Assembly: GCF_963664075.1 (NCBI RefSeq)
Contig: NZ_OY760916.1
Span: forward strand, 3,679,001-3,743,000
Reading direction: 5' to 3'
Source of the DNA: an uncultured Desulfobulbus sp.
Lineage (GTDB): Bacteria > Desulfobacterota > Desulfobulbia > Desulfobulbales > Desulfobulbaceae
Length of the DNA stretch: 64,000 nucleotides
The translations under genes and the position numbers were made by a program. Shown piece by piece: positions 47,430-56,735 of this stretch. The notes below the pieces were generated by a model, which did not search any database, had not been told where the DNA came from, and saw nothing but the letters and a program-made list of their open reading frames with translations. The first letter of the stretch is position 1. Every line of letters starts with the position of its first letter.

Positions 47430-48104
47430 ATGAGACCTGCCCCACCACAACAGCCAATGTCCGCTTTCAAACTGTTCGCCATAATTTTCACGGCCATGGT
47501 CCTGGCCCTGCTGGTTGCCTTCATCCTCATCCGCAACTGGCTCTTTCCGCAGCCTTTTACCCCGGTCAGTCTCAATCCCCAGGAGCAACAGCAATTAGAA
47601 CAGAAGCTAGAACGTTTTGAACGGGCCAGCGCAGCTTCATATTCCCCCGCACATGCACCACAACTCTCCAGTGCTGACCTGCAACCTGAGGCCTACAGTG
47701 AAGCAGGCGCCTCCCATGAAATTCTGCTGAGCGAACGGGAAATAAACGCCGTGGTCGCTCAAAACTCTAACCTGGGACAACGAATGGTGGTGGATCTTGC
47801 CCAGGATCTTGTCAGTGTCAAACTGCTCATTCCGCTTGATCCTGATTTTCCAATTATGGGGGGTAAGGTCCTGAAGGTTCGAGCCGGTGCTGAGTTGGCC
47901 TATCGGCAGGGCCGCCCGGTGGTCATTTTGCGAGGGATTTCAGTCATGGGCATTCCGTTGCCCAATGCCTGGCTCGGTGGTCTGAAAAACATTGACCTGA
48001 TCGAAACCTTTGGCGCAGATCCCGGGTTCTGGAAAAGCCTTGCTGATGGTGTCGCCGCCATTGATGTTGGGGAAGGGCATTTGCGACTACTACTGCGGGA
48101 ATAA
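47430..48104 (+). CDS. Membrane-anchored protein of unknown function
   Basis: 224 residues from the ATG at 47430; an ATG at 47457 would still include the membrane helix. A single helix (about 12-33) anchors the protein with the remainder outside the cytoplasm. A Gln/Glu/Ala-rich linker (50-75) leads to a compact beta-rich domain (ILLSEREINAVVAQN, VSVKLLIPLDPDFPIMGGKV, RGISVMGIPLPNAWL). The ERxxNxxxA start resembles the opening of YpmS/DUF2140-like domains, but this is weak. No known function. Confidence 0.65.
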   Translation: MRPAPPQQPMSAFKLFAIIFTAMVLALLVAFILIRNWLFPQPFTPVSLNPQEQQQLEQKLERFERASAASYSPAHAPQLSSADLQPEAYSEAGASHEILLSEREINAVVAQNSNLGQRMVVDLAQDLVSVKLLIPLDPDFPIMGGKVLKVRAGAELAYRQGRPVVILRGISVMGIPLPNAWLGGLKNIDLIETFGADPGFWKSLADGVAAIDVGEGHLRLLLRE

Positions 48105-48434
48105 AGTCAGGAGGAGTCTCGGCTCGATGATGCCTTATTTTTCCTGCACAGTTACCAGCTACTCTTTATCCTTTTTTACGACTCTTTACTAAATGAACGA
48201 GGTCTCTAATACACCAATATGAGGAGCAAGCTCCTTAACGCCCTCTACCCCACACAACCATCCCAGGTAAATCTACCTAAAAAACACAATACCGCCTCTT
48301 ACATTTTGGTATCAGGGGGGATTATTGGTCTAAATTTATTTTACTTTTTTAAATCAATGCTATAATCGCCTTAATCTACTATACTTCCAAAGAACCCCTA
48401 AAAAAATGGTGGTTTTATCTTTACAGGAATCTTC
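48105..48434. promoter_or_regulatory. Intergenic region with probable promoter for the fadL operon
   Basis: A+T-rich gap. A perfect TATAAT at 48361-48366 lies about 75 bases before the fadL start; the matching -35 region is poor (A+T-rich with no consensus), suggesting an activator or alternative factor. AGGA lies seven bases before the ATG at 48435. Confidence 0.45.
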
Positions 48435-49733
48435 ATGGCGTTATGGCCCCCCCCTCAGGTCTGGACTTCTTCCTATATTTGCGGAATTCTCCTGACAGCT
48501 CTCATATACAGTTGTCTCAGCGCTGACCAGTCCGCCCTAGCCTCAGGGTTTCGTATCACCAATCAATCTTTGGGTGCTGTCGGAAAAGCTGGCGCCAACA
48601 CCGCGTATACCCCCGGCCCAGATGCCAGTTATTACAATCCGGCAAACATGGCTTTCCTGCCCGATTTCTGGTTGGTCGAAACCAGCCTCACCACACTCTA
48701 CCTCCCAGCCGTCAACTATGCAGACAGCAGGAGTCCGGCTTTACATGGGGAGTCTGCAAGTGAACTGTTTTATATGCCTTTGGTCCACCTGGTCTCCCCT
48801 GAATTTGGAAAAGTTCGCTTTGGTTTTTCCCTGACCTACCCTTTTGGCCTGGCCAAACAATGGTCCCAGCCTTTCCCACGTGGTTTTGCTCAAAAAATTT
48901 CACTGTTCACTGTTGAAGCCAGCCCAAGCATGTCTTTTCAAGTGAACGACTGGATGAGTCTGGGCGGGGGGGTTCGATTTATTCACGCAAAAGGTGAAGT
49001 CGACAATGAGTTTACTTCCCCCATTTTTGCTTCTGAGTTGGGGGCGCTGACTTCTTTAAGCCACTCTTCCAATGCCTCCGACAACAAAGTCGGATACAAC
49101 CTGGCGTTGAGTCTCCATCCAAACCAACGGTGGAATATCGCTGCCACTTATCGTTCTGAAGTTGATCTCCACCTGAGTGGAAGCAGTCAATTACGAGCGC
49201 TCCTTGGTTCATCGTGGCTCAGCGACCACACAGCATCATCTTTGGAGCTCCCCCTCCCCGCAGTCTTAAGCCTTTCCACCTCGTACTCTTTCGAGCGCCT
49301 GACAGTTGAACTTGGCTGGGACAGGACCTTCTGGGGGGCAACCGAAGTACTGGATTTTGAGTATTCACAAGACCTTTCCAGCCCCCCTTTTGCGATCTTC
49401 GACACTCCCATCCCCAGAAACTGGAAAGATACCAACGCCTATCGCCTTGGCCTTACCTATGCCTGGAACCAGCAATGGACAACAACCCTGGGGATAGCCT
49501 TTGATGAAACACCGGTCCCTGATCAAACCCTTGAATTTCAGCTACCCGACTCCGATGCAATGGTCTACTGCCTGGGAATTCGCTTTCGCTACTCTCCCTC
49601 CACGGAGCTTGGCCTTTCTTACATGTATCACCATACCCAATCCCGCTCGGTAAACAACGACCTCAATATCGAGGGAACCTTTACCGAGGGCGGGGCACAT
49701 GCCGTCACCCTTGGCTTAATCACCAGGTTCTAA
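48435..49733 (+). CDS. FadL/TodX-family outer-membrane long-chain fatty acid transporter
   Basis: 432 residues. A signal peptide of about 37 residues ends in a cleavable ALA, followed by SGFRITNQSLGAVGKAGANTA, the plug-region signature of the OMPP1/FadL/TodX family. SYYNPANMAFL, LTYPFGLAKQW and the terminal Phe of a beta-barrel support this. FadL proteins admit long-chain fatty acids and other hydrophobic compounds through the outer membrane. It opens the operon that leads to the PhcB-like methyltransferase 59 bases downstream. Confidence 0.92.
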   Translation: MALWPPPQVWTSSYICGILLTALIYSCLSADQSALASGFRITNQSLGAVGKAGANTAYTPGPDASYYNPANMAFLPDFWLVETSLTTLYLPAVNYADSRSPALHGESASELFYMPLVHLVSPEFGKVRFGFSLTYPFGLAKQWSQPFPRGFAQKISLFTVEASPSMSFQVNDWMSLGGGVRFIHAKGEVDNEFTSPIFASELGALTSLSHSSNASDNKVGYNLALSLHPNQRWNIAATYRSEVDLHLSGSSQLRALLGSSWLSDHTASSLELPLPAVLSLSTSYSFERLTVELGWDRTFWGATEVLDFEYSQDLSSPPFAIFDTPIPRNWKDTNAYRLGLTYAWNQQWTTTLGIAFDETPVPDQTLEFQLPDSDAMVYCLGIRFRYSPSTELGLSYMYHHTQSRSVNNDLNIEGTFTEGGAHAVTLGLITRF

Positions 49734-49791
49734 TGCCAATTTCCGGGAGCCTTCTCCCAATGCCCCCAAACACTGCCCTGAGGATACGTTC

Positions 49792-51285
49792 ATGTCACCA
49801 TCACCTACGCCTATTGCGCCTGCCCTACTCGATTCAGTTCTCGTTTATGCAAACATTCGAACCTTTTCACCAGGCGAACCCATTCTCAGCCCAGAAAGTA
49901 CGACCCATGCCTTTTACTATCTGGCGCAGGGTGCTGTTGAGGTCAGCTATACCGACCGGGTGGATACCCGTATCACCGTAGCCTTGATTGGCCAAGGCGA
50001 ATTTTTTGGAGAGATCGGTTACTTTGATGGGGAATCCCGCGTGCGTAATATACAGGCCTCGGGTGAGGCGCAGGTCGGCATTTTTGATGAGATGGTCATG
50101 ACCAAACTTCGCGCCGCCAAACCCGAGCTGTTTGTTGATTTCCTCTTTTTCCTTACCCAAAATATTTGCGGTAAATTTCGTCGTATTGCCGGAGAGCGAG
50201 AACCCATCGCCGGCTATGCAGATTCGCTTTCGACTCGTCATTCCAGCCGCTACTCCGAGGCTAAACCCCTTCCTTCCGCGCTGCTGAACTCTTCTCTCTG
50301 GCAGAGTATCAGTGGCAAAATGGAGACGTTCAAAACCGAATTGTTCAACCTCTCTCATACCCTGCAAAAAGCTGAGGCCGAAGGCAAGGTCGCCTTGGAG
50401 ACGGAAGCCCGCTGTCATGTCGTTTTAGCCGAACTCAATGCTGCTTTACCCGAATTTGAGAAGGCCATGGCCGGGAGCAACTACGAAGAAATGCTCTGGG
50501 GATATATTTTCAAAGAAATATTCCCCTACTTCATGCGGAGTCGCTTTGCCGAAAGAGCCTATTTTAAGCCCAAGGGATATGCTGGTGACTTCTTAATGAT
50601 GGAGCATATTTATACAGACATCCCCAAGGGTGAAGGCAAACTGGGCGAAATTATCGATGCCTTCTGCCTGCAACGTCCAGGATCCCTGGCAATTCGTGGA
50701 CGTCGCAAGCTGATGAAAAAACAGCTGGAGCTCTGCAGCGCCCCCATTCATGCCCGGGGCAAGATCACTCGGATCATGAACCTGGCCTGCGGGCCCAATC
50801 GGGAGCTATTCGATTTTCTTGCCGACTGTGAGTACAGTGAAGACATTGAGGCGCTCTGTGTGGATATTGACTCAGAGGCTTTGCAGTATACCAACCAGCA
50901 CGTCAATATCTTTCCCCACCGGGCTTCTATCCGCCTGATGAGTGAAAACGTGATCAAGTGGGCGCTGGGTCGAGCCAAGCATCACATTGAGCCTCTGGAT
51001 ATCATTTATTCGGTTGGGCTGTGCGACTACCTGGATCCACGCCTGTTTCGCGCGCTTATCACCCAGTGTTACAACCACCTGAACCCCGGCGGCACCTTAC
51101 TTTTGGGCAACTTCACTTTTTATCCGGATTCGCTCTTTCTTGACAAGCTACTGAAATGGGAGCTGATCTACCGCACCAAGGAAGACATGATTGAACTCTT
51201 TGCCCCGACTCCGTTTGGCGACAAGGTTGAGGTGCTGATAGAGGAATCTGGAGTCAATCTTTTTGCAAAGGCGATCAAGGAATAA
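49792..51285 (+). CDS. Cyclic-nucleotide-binding-like domain fused to a PhcB-like SAM methyltransferase
   Basis: 497 residues. Residues about 14-135 form a cNMP-binding-type jelly roll (FSPGEPILSPES, FYYLAQGAVEVSY, IGQGEFFGEIGYFDGESR); the phosphate cassette lacks the canonical Arg-Ala, so ligand binding is uncertain. The C-terminal part has YFKPKGYAGDFLMMEHIY and the SAM-binding IMNLACGPNRELFDFL. These match the group annotated as extracellular-factor 3-hydroxypalmitic acid methyl ester synthesis, which includes Ralstonia PhcB. The stop overlaps the next start as TAATG. Product not demonstrated. Confidence 0.75.
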   Translation: MSPSPTPIAPALLDSVLVYANIRTFSPGEPILSPESTTHAFYYLAQGAVEVSYTDRVDTRITVALIGQGEFFGEIGYFDGESRVRNIQASGEAQVGIFDEMVMTKLRAAKPELFVDFLFFLTQNICGKFRRIAGEREPIAGYADSLSTRHSSRYSEAKPLPSALLNSSLWQSISGKMETFKTELFNLSHTLQKAEAEGKVALETEARCHVVLAELNAALPEFEKAMAGSNYEEMLWGYIFKEIFPYFMRSRFAERAYFKPKGYAGDFLMMEHIYTDIPKGEGKLGEIIDAFCLQRPGSLAIRGRRKLMKKQLELCSAPIHARGKITRIMNLACGPNRELFDFLADCEYSEDIEALCVDIDSEALQYTNQHVNIFPHRASIRLMSENVIKWALGRAKHHIEPLDIIYSVGLCDYLDPRLFRALITQCYNHLNPGGTLLLGNFTFYPDSLFLDKLLKWELIYRTKEDMIELFAPTPFGDKVEVLIEESGVNLFAKAIKE

Positions 51286-53000
51286 TGGATCAGGCCCTCA
51301 CTACAGCGCCTTTAGAGGTTGCACAGGAAATAGATCAGCTTTTTTACCAACGAACCCGTATCTGCCTCTGGCTGGGTGCTGTCTTTTTCTCCTTTTTCTC
51401 TTTACTCGACTATGTCCATGCTCGTGACGTTTTCCCCCTCTTTCTAGGCTACAGATTAAGCTTTGTTTTTGTCCTCATTGGACTATTGCAACTGCTGCGT
51501 TTTCCAGAACTCCAACGCCACTGCCGCAAAATCATGTTCGGCTCCATGTTGTTGGGGACTCTGGTCATCTCTCTCATGACAGTCAAACTCGGGGGCTTTG
51601 GATCCGGATACTATGTGGGTATCCTGTTGATGATTGCCGGAGGCTTTTCCGTACTCCCCTTAAATATCGGACAATCTCTCGGCTTGGGCGGAGCGATGTA
51701 CTGCATCTATGCCCTGACCGTCTACCTGGGGTCCCCTCCTTTAAGCGGAGAAGAACTCAATTGCTTTGTTAACAATACCTTCTTTTTTTGGAGCATTGTC
51801 ATTGTCACCACGGTTCAGTGCTTTGACGAAATCCAAACCCTGCTCAAGTCCCTGCGCATTCAAAAAAATCTTCGCACCATCAACGGTGAGCTCAAAGAAT
51901 ACACCGGGGGGTTAGAATCGCTTGTTAAAGAACGCATGGCTCAACAGGAAGAGTCAGATCTGAAATTTCGAGACCTCTACAACAATATTCTCGATTTGGT
52001 GGTTCTGATTGATGGACGTGGCATCATTCAAATGATCAATCACCATGGCGCCCAGCTTCTGGAGCTTTCGGCCCAGGCCTTGAAAAACCGTCCCCTGACA
52101 GATTTTCTTCCTCCCCAGGACCAAGACATCCTGACAAAAAAAATCATGATCCAGCTTGCCAGCGGTCAGCAGATCCAGGGGATTCAGATGCGCCTGATCA
52201 CCTACCATGGTCGTCCCCTGGAAGTGGAACTCAGCGGCAACGCTGTGAACATGCCTGAACAGCAGCTCTGTTACCAACTCATCATTCGCGATATCACCCT
52301 GACCAAACAGATTGAAAAACAGGTTTTGGAATCCAAGCAGCTGCTGGATACCTCCCGCCAGGCAGCTATTTTCGGTCTGGCCAGCCTGGCTGAGTGCCGA
52401 GACGAGGATACCGGGGCCCACCTTCTTCGCATTCGGGCCTACACCCGCATTCTGGCGATGGAGCTTGCTCTCTCCCCCGATGCCCCCGCGATAATTACCG
52501 ACACCTTTATCGAGGATCTCTGCATCTCTTCAATGCTCCATGATATTGGCAAAATAGGCATTCCCGATTCCATTTTGCTCAAACCCGCCCGATTAACCCG
52601 GGAAGAATTTACCGTGATCAAGCAGCATTGCGAACTGGGCAGCAACGCCCTTGCCTCGGCAGAACGGGATTCAGAAAGCCTATCTTTTCTCCGCTTGGGC
52701 CAGGAAATCACCCGCTGCCACCATGAGCGCTGGGACGGAACCGGCTACCCATCTGGACTCAAAGGGGAAAAAATCCCCCTGGCTGCTCGAATTGTCAGCC
52801 TGGTAGATGTCTACGATGCTCTGACCTCGACACGCCCCTACAAAGAAGCCTTTAGTCATGAAGAATCCTGCCGTATAATACTGAGCGAAAGCGGCCATTT
52901 GTTTGACCCTGTTATCGTTGCTGCCTTTCTTCGACGAGAACAGGATTTTGACAGTGCCAGGCAGCAGATGTATTCGACACCAATACTCCCAGTCCACTGA
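51285..53000 (+). CDS. Six-helix membrane sensor with PAS and HD-GYP (c-di-GMP phosphodiesterase), first of tandem pair
   Basis: 571 residues. About six membrane helices fill residues 25-185, with the motif GGFGSGYYVG in the middle. A coiled coil and a PAS domain (about 228-340; LDLVVLIDGRGIIQMINHHG) precede the HD-GYP domain. HD is intact (LHDIGKIGIPDSIL, His near residue 419) and the GYP motif is HHERWDGTGYPSGLKG. It should linearise c-di-GMP in the cytoplasm in response to a membrane or PAS signal. It begins 1 base into the methyltransferase stop. Confidence 0.93.
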   Translation: MDQALTTAPLEVAQEIDQLFYQRTRICLWLGAVFFSFFSLLDYVHARDVFPLFLGYRLSFVFVLIGLLQLLRFPELQRHCRKIMFGSMLLGTLVISLMTVKLGGFGSGYYVGILLMIAGGFSVLPLNIGQSLGLGGAMYCIYALTVYLGSPPLSGEELNCFVNNTFFFWSIVIVTTVQCFDEIQTLLKSLRIQKNLRTINGELKEYTGGLESLVKERMAQQEESDLKFRDLYNNILDLVVLIDGRGIIQMINHHGAQLLELSAQALKNRPLTDFLPPQDQDILTKKIMIQLASGQQIQGIQMRLITYHGRPLEVELSGNAVNMPEQQLCYQLIIRDITLTKQIEKQVLESKQLLDTSRQAAIFGLASLAECRDEDTGAHLLRIRAYTRILAMELALSPDAPAIITDTFIEDLCISSMLHDIGKIGIPDSILLKPARLTREEFTVIKQHCELGSNALASAERDSESLSFLRLGQEITRCHHERWDGTGYPSGLKGEKIPLAARIVSLVDVYDALTSTRPYKEAFSHEESCRIILSESGHLFDPVIVAAFLRREQDFDSARQQMYSTPILPVH

Positions 53001-53006
53001 ACAGGC

Positions 53007-54731
53007 ATGACACTTGATCCGCGATTCCAAGAGGAAGTTCAACAATTACACCATAAACGGGTGTACTTTATTCTCTTGGTCAGTATGGGGCTCATGCTTC
53101 TTTTCACCGCACTGGATTACCTGCTCTTACCTGAGCAGTTTACTGAGTTTTTGCGCTATCGCCTTGCTGCGGTGGGTATTGTTGCTCTCCTGCTTGCTGC
53201 CAATTTCTTCGATTATTCTCACAGGAGGGCCTGGATCATAGGCATTACAGGGTATCTCTTTGCCGGTATTATCGTTCTGCTGACTGTTTTACGTATGGGC
53301 GGAGCCAACTCACCCTATTACGTGGGAGTTATTGTCGTCATCACCAGCTACACAGCCCTGGCTCCTCTAAGTACAGCTCAGACCATCATCAGTGGCCTGG
53401 CGCTTGTTTTTCTCTACCTCTTCGGCATACTCATGCTCAGTCCCATGAACCATTATGAGCTTGTCAGTCTCTTTTCCAACCTTTTTTTCATGACCTGTTT
53501 TGTCTTTATTGCGGCAACCCAGAGCTGGGCCGACTCCACCGCTAGAAAGCGTGAATTTCGGCTGCGTCATGAAGAAAGCCTGGCCTCGGAAAAACTTACT
53601 CGGCAGGCTCAATATCTCGAGCAAGAGGTGCAGCGGCGCACCCTGGAGCAAAAAGCCACTGAACAGCGTTTTCGCATTCTTTATGAAGCCATTGTCGATG
53701 ATGTATTGCTGGTAAACTCCCACGGAATAATTGTACAGGCCAACCAGCATGCCATCGATCACTACCTGGGAGGTACGCTATCTGACCAGGCTTCCATTTT
53801 TGATCTAGCTTGCTCACAGGACCGCACCTGCCTCGAACGTGAACTGCTTGCCCCTCTGAACCGGGGAGCAACCGTATCTGCCTGGCGTATTACCCTGTGT
53901 GGAACTGATGAAGCTCAAGCTGAAGTGGAAATAAGCGGAGCACTGCTCAAACGGGGAGAAAAAAAACTCGGTATTCAGCTGGTTTTGCGTGATATCAGCA
54001 TCCGCCAGCAGCTCGAAAAAAAACTTATCGGCTCTCTCAACCGGGTTCGAAAAATGGAGAATGCCGCCATCCTCGCACTGGCCAAACTTTCGGAATACCG
54101 TGATGTAACCCCGGGAAATCACCTGGAGCGTATTCGTGAATACTGCCGCCTACTTGCCTCTGAACTGGCCCAGGACCCAAAGTATGCGGACACCCTGACC
54201 CCAAATTTTATCCAGAATCTTTACCAGGGCTCAATTCTCCATGACATTGGTATGGTTGCAGTGCCTGATGAGATCCTTGCCAACAAGGATACCCTTTCTG
54301 CAAAAAAAAAGACCCTGCTACGTCAGCACACTCGCAGGGGTGGGGATGTCATTAAAAGCATGATGGAAGGTATTCAAAACACTGGCTTTCTCACGGTTGC
54401 CCAAAACATCGCTTATTTCCATCATGAACGTTGGGATGGTCGAGGCTACCCTCAAGGATTACGTGGCAGTGAAATCCCCATTGAGGCGCGCATTATGGCC
54501 GTAGCCGACGCCTATGAAGAACACACCACAACTCTTGCTCTCGACACCCGCCTCTCCCATGCTCAGACCGTTCAGATGATACGCGATGAAACAGGTCGCC
54601 AGTTCGACCCAGCCGTGGTTAATGTCTTTCTCAAATGCCAGGACACCATGCAACTTGTCAATCAAACCATGGCAGAACCTGATCCTGGTTTATGCATGGA
54701 ATCAGGGGATTGCAACCTGCCAAGCCAATGA
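53007..54731 (+). CDS. Six-helix membrane sensor with PAS and HD-GYP, second of tandem pair
   Basis: 574 residues, paralogous along its whole length to the preceding gene, 6 bases downstream. Six membrane helices (about 20-180) again carry a central GGANSPYYVG motif, a PAS domain follows (about 230-340; VDDVLLVNSHGIIVQ), then HD-GYP with LHDIGMVAVPDEIL and HHERWDGRGYPQGLRG. The Lys after HDIG is Met416, so catalysis may be altered even though the His-Asp metal pair and GYP text are kept. Last gene of the putative signalling operon. Confidence 0.92.
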   Translation: MTLDPRFQEEVQQLHHKRVYFILLVSMGLMLLFTALDYLLLPEQFTEFLRYRLAAVGIVALLLAANFFDYSHRRAWIIGITGYLFAGIIVLLTVLRMGGANSPYYVGVIVVITSYTALAPLSTAQTIISGLALVFLYLFGILMLSPMNHYELVSLFSNLFFMTCFVFIAATQSWADSTARKREFRLRHEESLASEKLTRQAQYLEQEVQRRTLEQKATEQRFRILYEAIVDDVLLVNSHGIIVQANQHAIDHYLGGTLSDQASIFDLACSQDRTCLERELLAPLNRGATVSAWRITLCGTDEAQAEVEISGALLKRGEKKLGIQLVLRDISIRQQLEKKLIGSLNRVRKMENAAILALAKLSEYRDVTPGNHLERIREYCRLLASELAQDPKYADTLTPNFIQNLYQGSILHDIGMVAVPDEILANKDTLSAKKKTLLRQHTRRGGDVIKSMMEGIQNTGFLTVAQNIAYFHHERWDGRGYPQGLRGSEIPIEARIMAVADAYEEHTTTLALDTRLSHAQTVQMIRDETGRQFDPAVVNVFLKCQDTMQLVNQTMAEPDPGLCMESGDCNLPSQ

Positions 54732-54909
54732 ATCTTGATTCACATTTGCACCCCGACGGACAACATTTTTCCTTGCCGTTCCCACGCAAATACACTAAAA
54801 CCTCACAGAATTAGCGATACGCGTATTGAGAGCGAGCTTTAATGCCGCCCCATGCGTACTTTGTGATACCCAGTGACTGGATGCGAGTTTCCTAACGGAG
54901 GAGTTTACG

Positions 54910-55881
54910 ATGAAACGAAACATGATGCGGGGGCCGCTGGTTAAGTCAGCGGTAATACTCATAATTCTAACCCTTATGGCCTATTTGACCAGTGCCTCGC
55001 CCGATACGACCGTGCTGGGCTCACTTGGTCTTATTATCATCGGAGCTATCCGTCTTGTTCAGTGGTCCATCGCCATGGTTATTGGCCTGGCCGTCTGTAT
55101 TGCTTTTCTGATCGGTATTTTTCTTTTGGCCGCCTCCATGGTCAACAAAGAGGCTGCCGGCCGCATGTTTGTAGCTGCTAAAGCTGGCATCACCGAGATG
55201 ATCGGTTCAGCCATCTGTTCTATCAAATGCATCATGGGCAAAGAGGCACAATGCTGCTCCCCAAAGGAACTCGCGGCTCCCAAAGCTGAGTTGGGAGCCG
55301 TGGAGAATACTCCTGCAGAGCCGAGCACCGTTGAGGTGAAAGACGAATTGCAGAGTATTATCAGTATGGAGATGCAGAAGGTAAACGACAGCCAGCAAAG
55401 CCTGAGTGATCAGTTTGCCGCCATTAACGATAAATTAGAAGCTCTTGAGGCGAAAACCGGCGAATTTGCCGCAGCGACCCAGCTTGAGACCATCACCTCC
55501 GACATCGCCTCTTCCGGCGAGGTGGTGAATGCGGTCAAGGAGCAGATTGCAGCCCTGGAAGCAAAAATCAGCGAGACTGCTGCCAAAATCGACAGCATCA
55601 ACCCTGAAAAAATTCTGGGTGACATTCCCAATCGCCTGGAAAAGGTAGAGCAGGAAGATACCAGCTTTGATCCCCAGCCCCTGACCGAGGCCATTGCCGA
55701 AGCCAAGACCGGATTGGACGAAGCCAAAGCCAGCCTGGAAGAGATGAAAACTGGTCTGGAGACGGTAAAAACCGATCTGGAAGAGGTGAAGAAAAAACCT
55801 GCTCCCAGAAGAAGAACCACAACCAAGACCACCAAAACAACCAAAGCCAGAGCCACCGCCAAGAAGAAAACCACCACCTGA
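54910..55881 (+). CDS. Membrane-anchored coiled-coil protein with basic Lys/Thr/Arg-rich tail
   Basis: 323 residues; GGAGGAG seven bases before the ATG. Two membrane helices (about 12-30 and 35-75) anchor it, with a Cys-rich stretch (CSIKCIMGKEAQCC). Residues 140-290 form long acidic coiled-coil segments (LEALEAKTGEFAAA, VKEQIAALEAKIS, then AKTGLDEAKASLEEMKTG-type repeats). The last 26 residues (APRRRTTTKTTKTTKARA, then AKKKTTT) resemble histone-H1 or KTKTK-rich nucleic-acid-binding tails. No family is recognised; a role in tethering DNA or RNA to the membrane is a guess. It is followed by a strong terminator. Confidence 0.7.
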   Translation: MKRNMMRGPLVKSAVILIILTLMAYLTSASPDTTVLGSLGLIIIGAIRLVQWSIAMVIGLAVCIAFLIGIFLLAASMVNKEAAGRMFVAAKAGITEMIGSAICSIKCIMGKEAQCCSPKELAAPKAELGAVENTPAEPSTVEVKDELQSIISMEMQKVNDSQQSLSDQFAAINDKLEALEAKTGEFAAATQLETITSDIASSGEVVNAVKEQIAALEAKISETAAKIDSINPEKILGDIPNRLEKVEQEDTSFDPQPLTEAIAEAKTGLDEAKASLEEMKTGLETVKTDLEEVKKKPAPRRRTTTKTTKTTKARATAKKKTTT

Positions 55882-55916
55882 TTTTTGTGCGAAAAGCAGG
55901 CAAGGCTGTGTGCAAA

Positions 55917-55951
55917 AAGCCCGTCTGGGGTTATCCAGACGGGCTTTTTTT
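55917..55951 (+). terminator. Rho-independent terminator
   Basis: AAGCCCGTCTGG (55917-55928) and CCAGACGGGCTT (55935-55946) are perfect 12-bp arms with a 6-base loop and a TTTTTTT tail. It ends the 54910 gene; the minus-strand HAD gene ends about 90 bases beyond it. Confidence 0.93.
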
Positions 55952-56042
55952 ATTTGATTCCAGAACCTCTGGCTGTCGGTAACAAACAGCGAAATCTCTC
56001 ACATATGTTCGGGATGACAGCGATGTTGTTGCCAAGTACAGC

Positions 56043-56735
56043 TTAATGCGGCAGCAACTCCTTGAAATACTCGATTGAGGGGAAATTACAGGAATACTGC
56101 ACCCTTTGCCGACTGCTGGGTCGGGCCACATACAGCAGGTAGCCCAGGCCATAGTCACGTGCCGTAAAGAGTACCTTTTCTGTGTCATCGACCAGAAGGG
56201 TTCGTTTTTTGTCGTAGTCTATCAGTCCCTCCAGCTTCTCCCAGAACTCAGGCTCTTCTTTGGCCGCTCCAACCTCTGAGGCACAGATGATTCGATCAAA
56301 CCAGGGGCCGATGGCGGTCTTCTGAAGCTTGATTGAGAGCGATTGGGAGTGAGCGTTGGTGATGAGGAAGAGTTTCTTTTTAGCCTTGAGGCAGAACTCA
56401 AAAAACTCAATCACATACGGGTGGACGCCGATAAGATGGTTAATCCGCATTTTCAATTCCTGGAGATCCAGCCCCAACTCCCGTGACCAGAAATCAAGAT
56501 CTGCCCAGTCCAGGGTATCCTTGACTTTCTCGTAGCGGGCCAGAAGCTGCTCTTTGGCCTCAGCAACGGAAATATCCTGGGAAAGGCTGTAGTGCTCAGG
56601 CAGAAACTGCTCCCAGAAATAATCATCAAAATGCTTATCCAAAAGGGTGCCGTCCATATCCAGGAACACGGTATCGATCTCTTCCCAGGGGAAGACCGGA
56701 AATATCTTTTCACAGTAGAGGGGGGTATTGCTCAT
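56043..56735 (-). CDS. HAD-family phosphatase, YrfG (GMP/IMP nucleotidase)-like
   Basis: 230 residues. Motif I is DTVFLDMDGTLLD, with FDDYFWEQFLPEHY directly after it, as in E. coli YrfG; motif II is FLITNAHSQSL and motif IV TLLVDDTEKVL. YrfG-type enzymes dephosphorylate purine mononucleotides. The ATG overlaps the mfd stop by 4 bases, so it is translated with mfd, possibly to recycle nucleotides around repair; that link is inference. Cytosolic. Confidence 0.85.
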   Translation of the reverse strand: MSNTPLYCEKIFPVFPWEEIDTVFLDMDGTLLDKHFDDYFWEQFLPEHYSLSQDISVAEAKEQLLARYEKVKDTLDWADLDFWSRELGLDLQELKMRINHLIGVHPYVIEFFEFCLKAKKKLFLITNAHSQSLSIKLQKTAIGPWFDRIICASEVGAAKEEPEFWEKLEGLIDYDKKRTLLVDDTEKVLFTARDYGLGYLLYVARPSSRQRVQYSCNFPSIEYFKELLPH

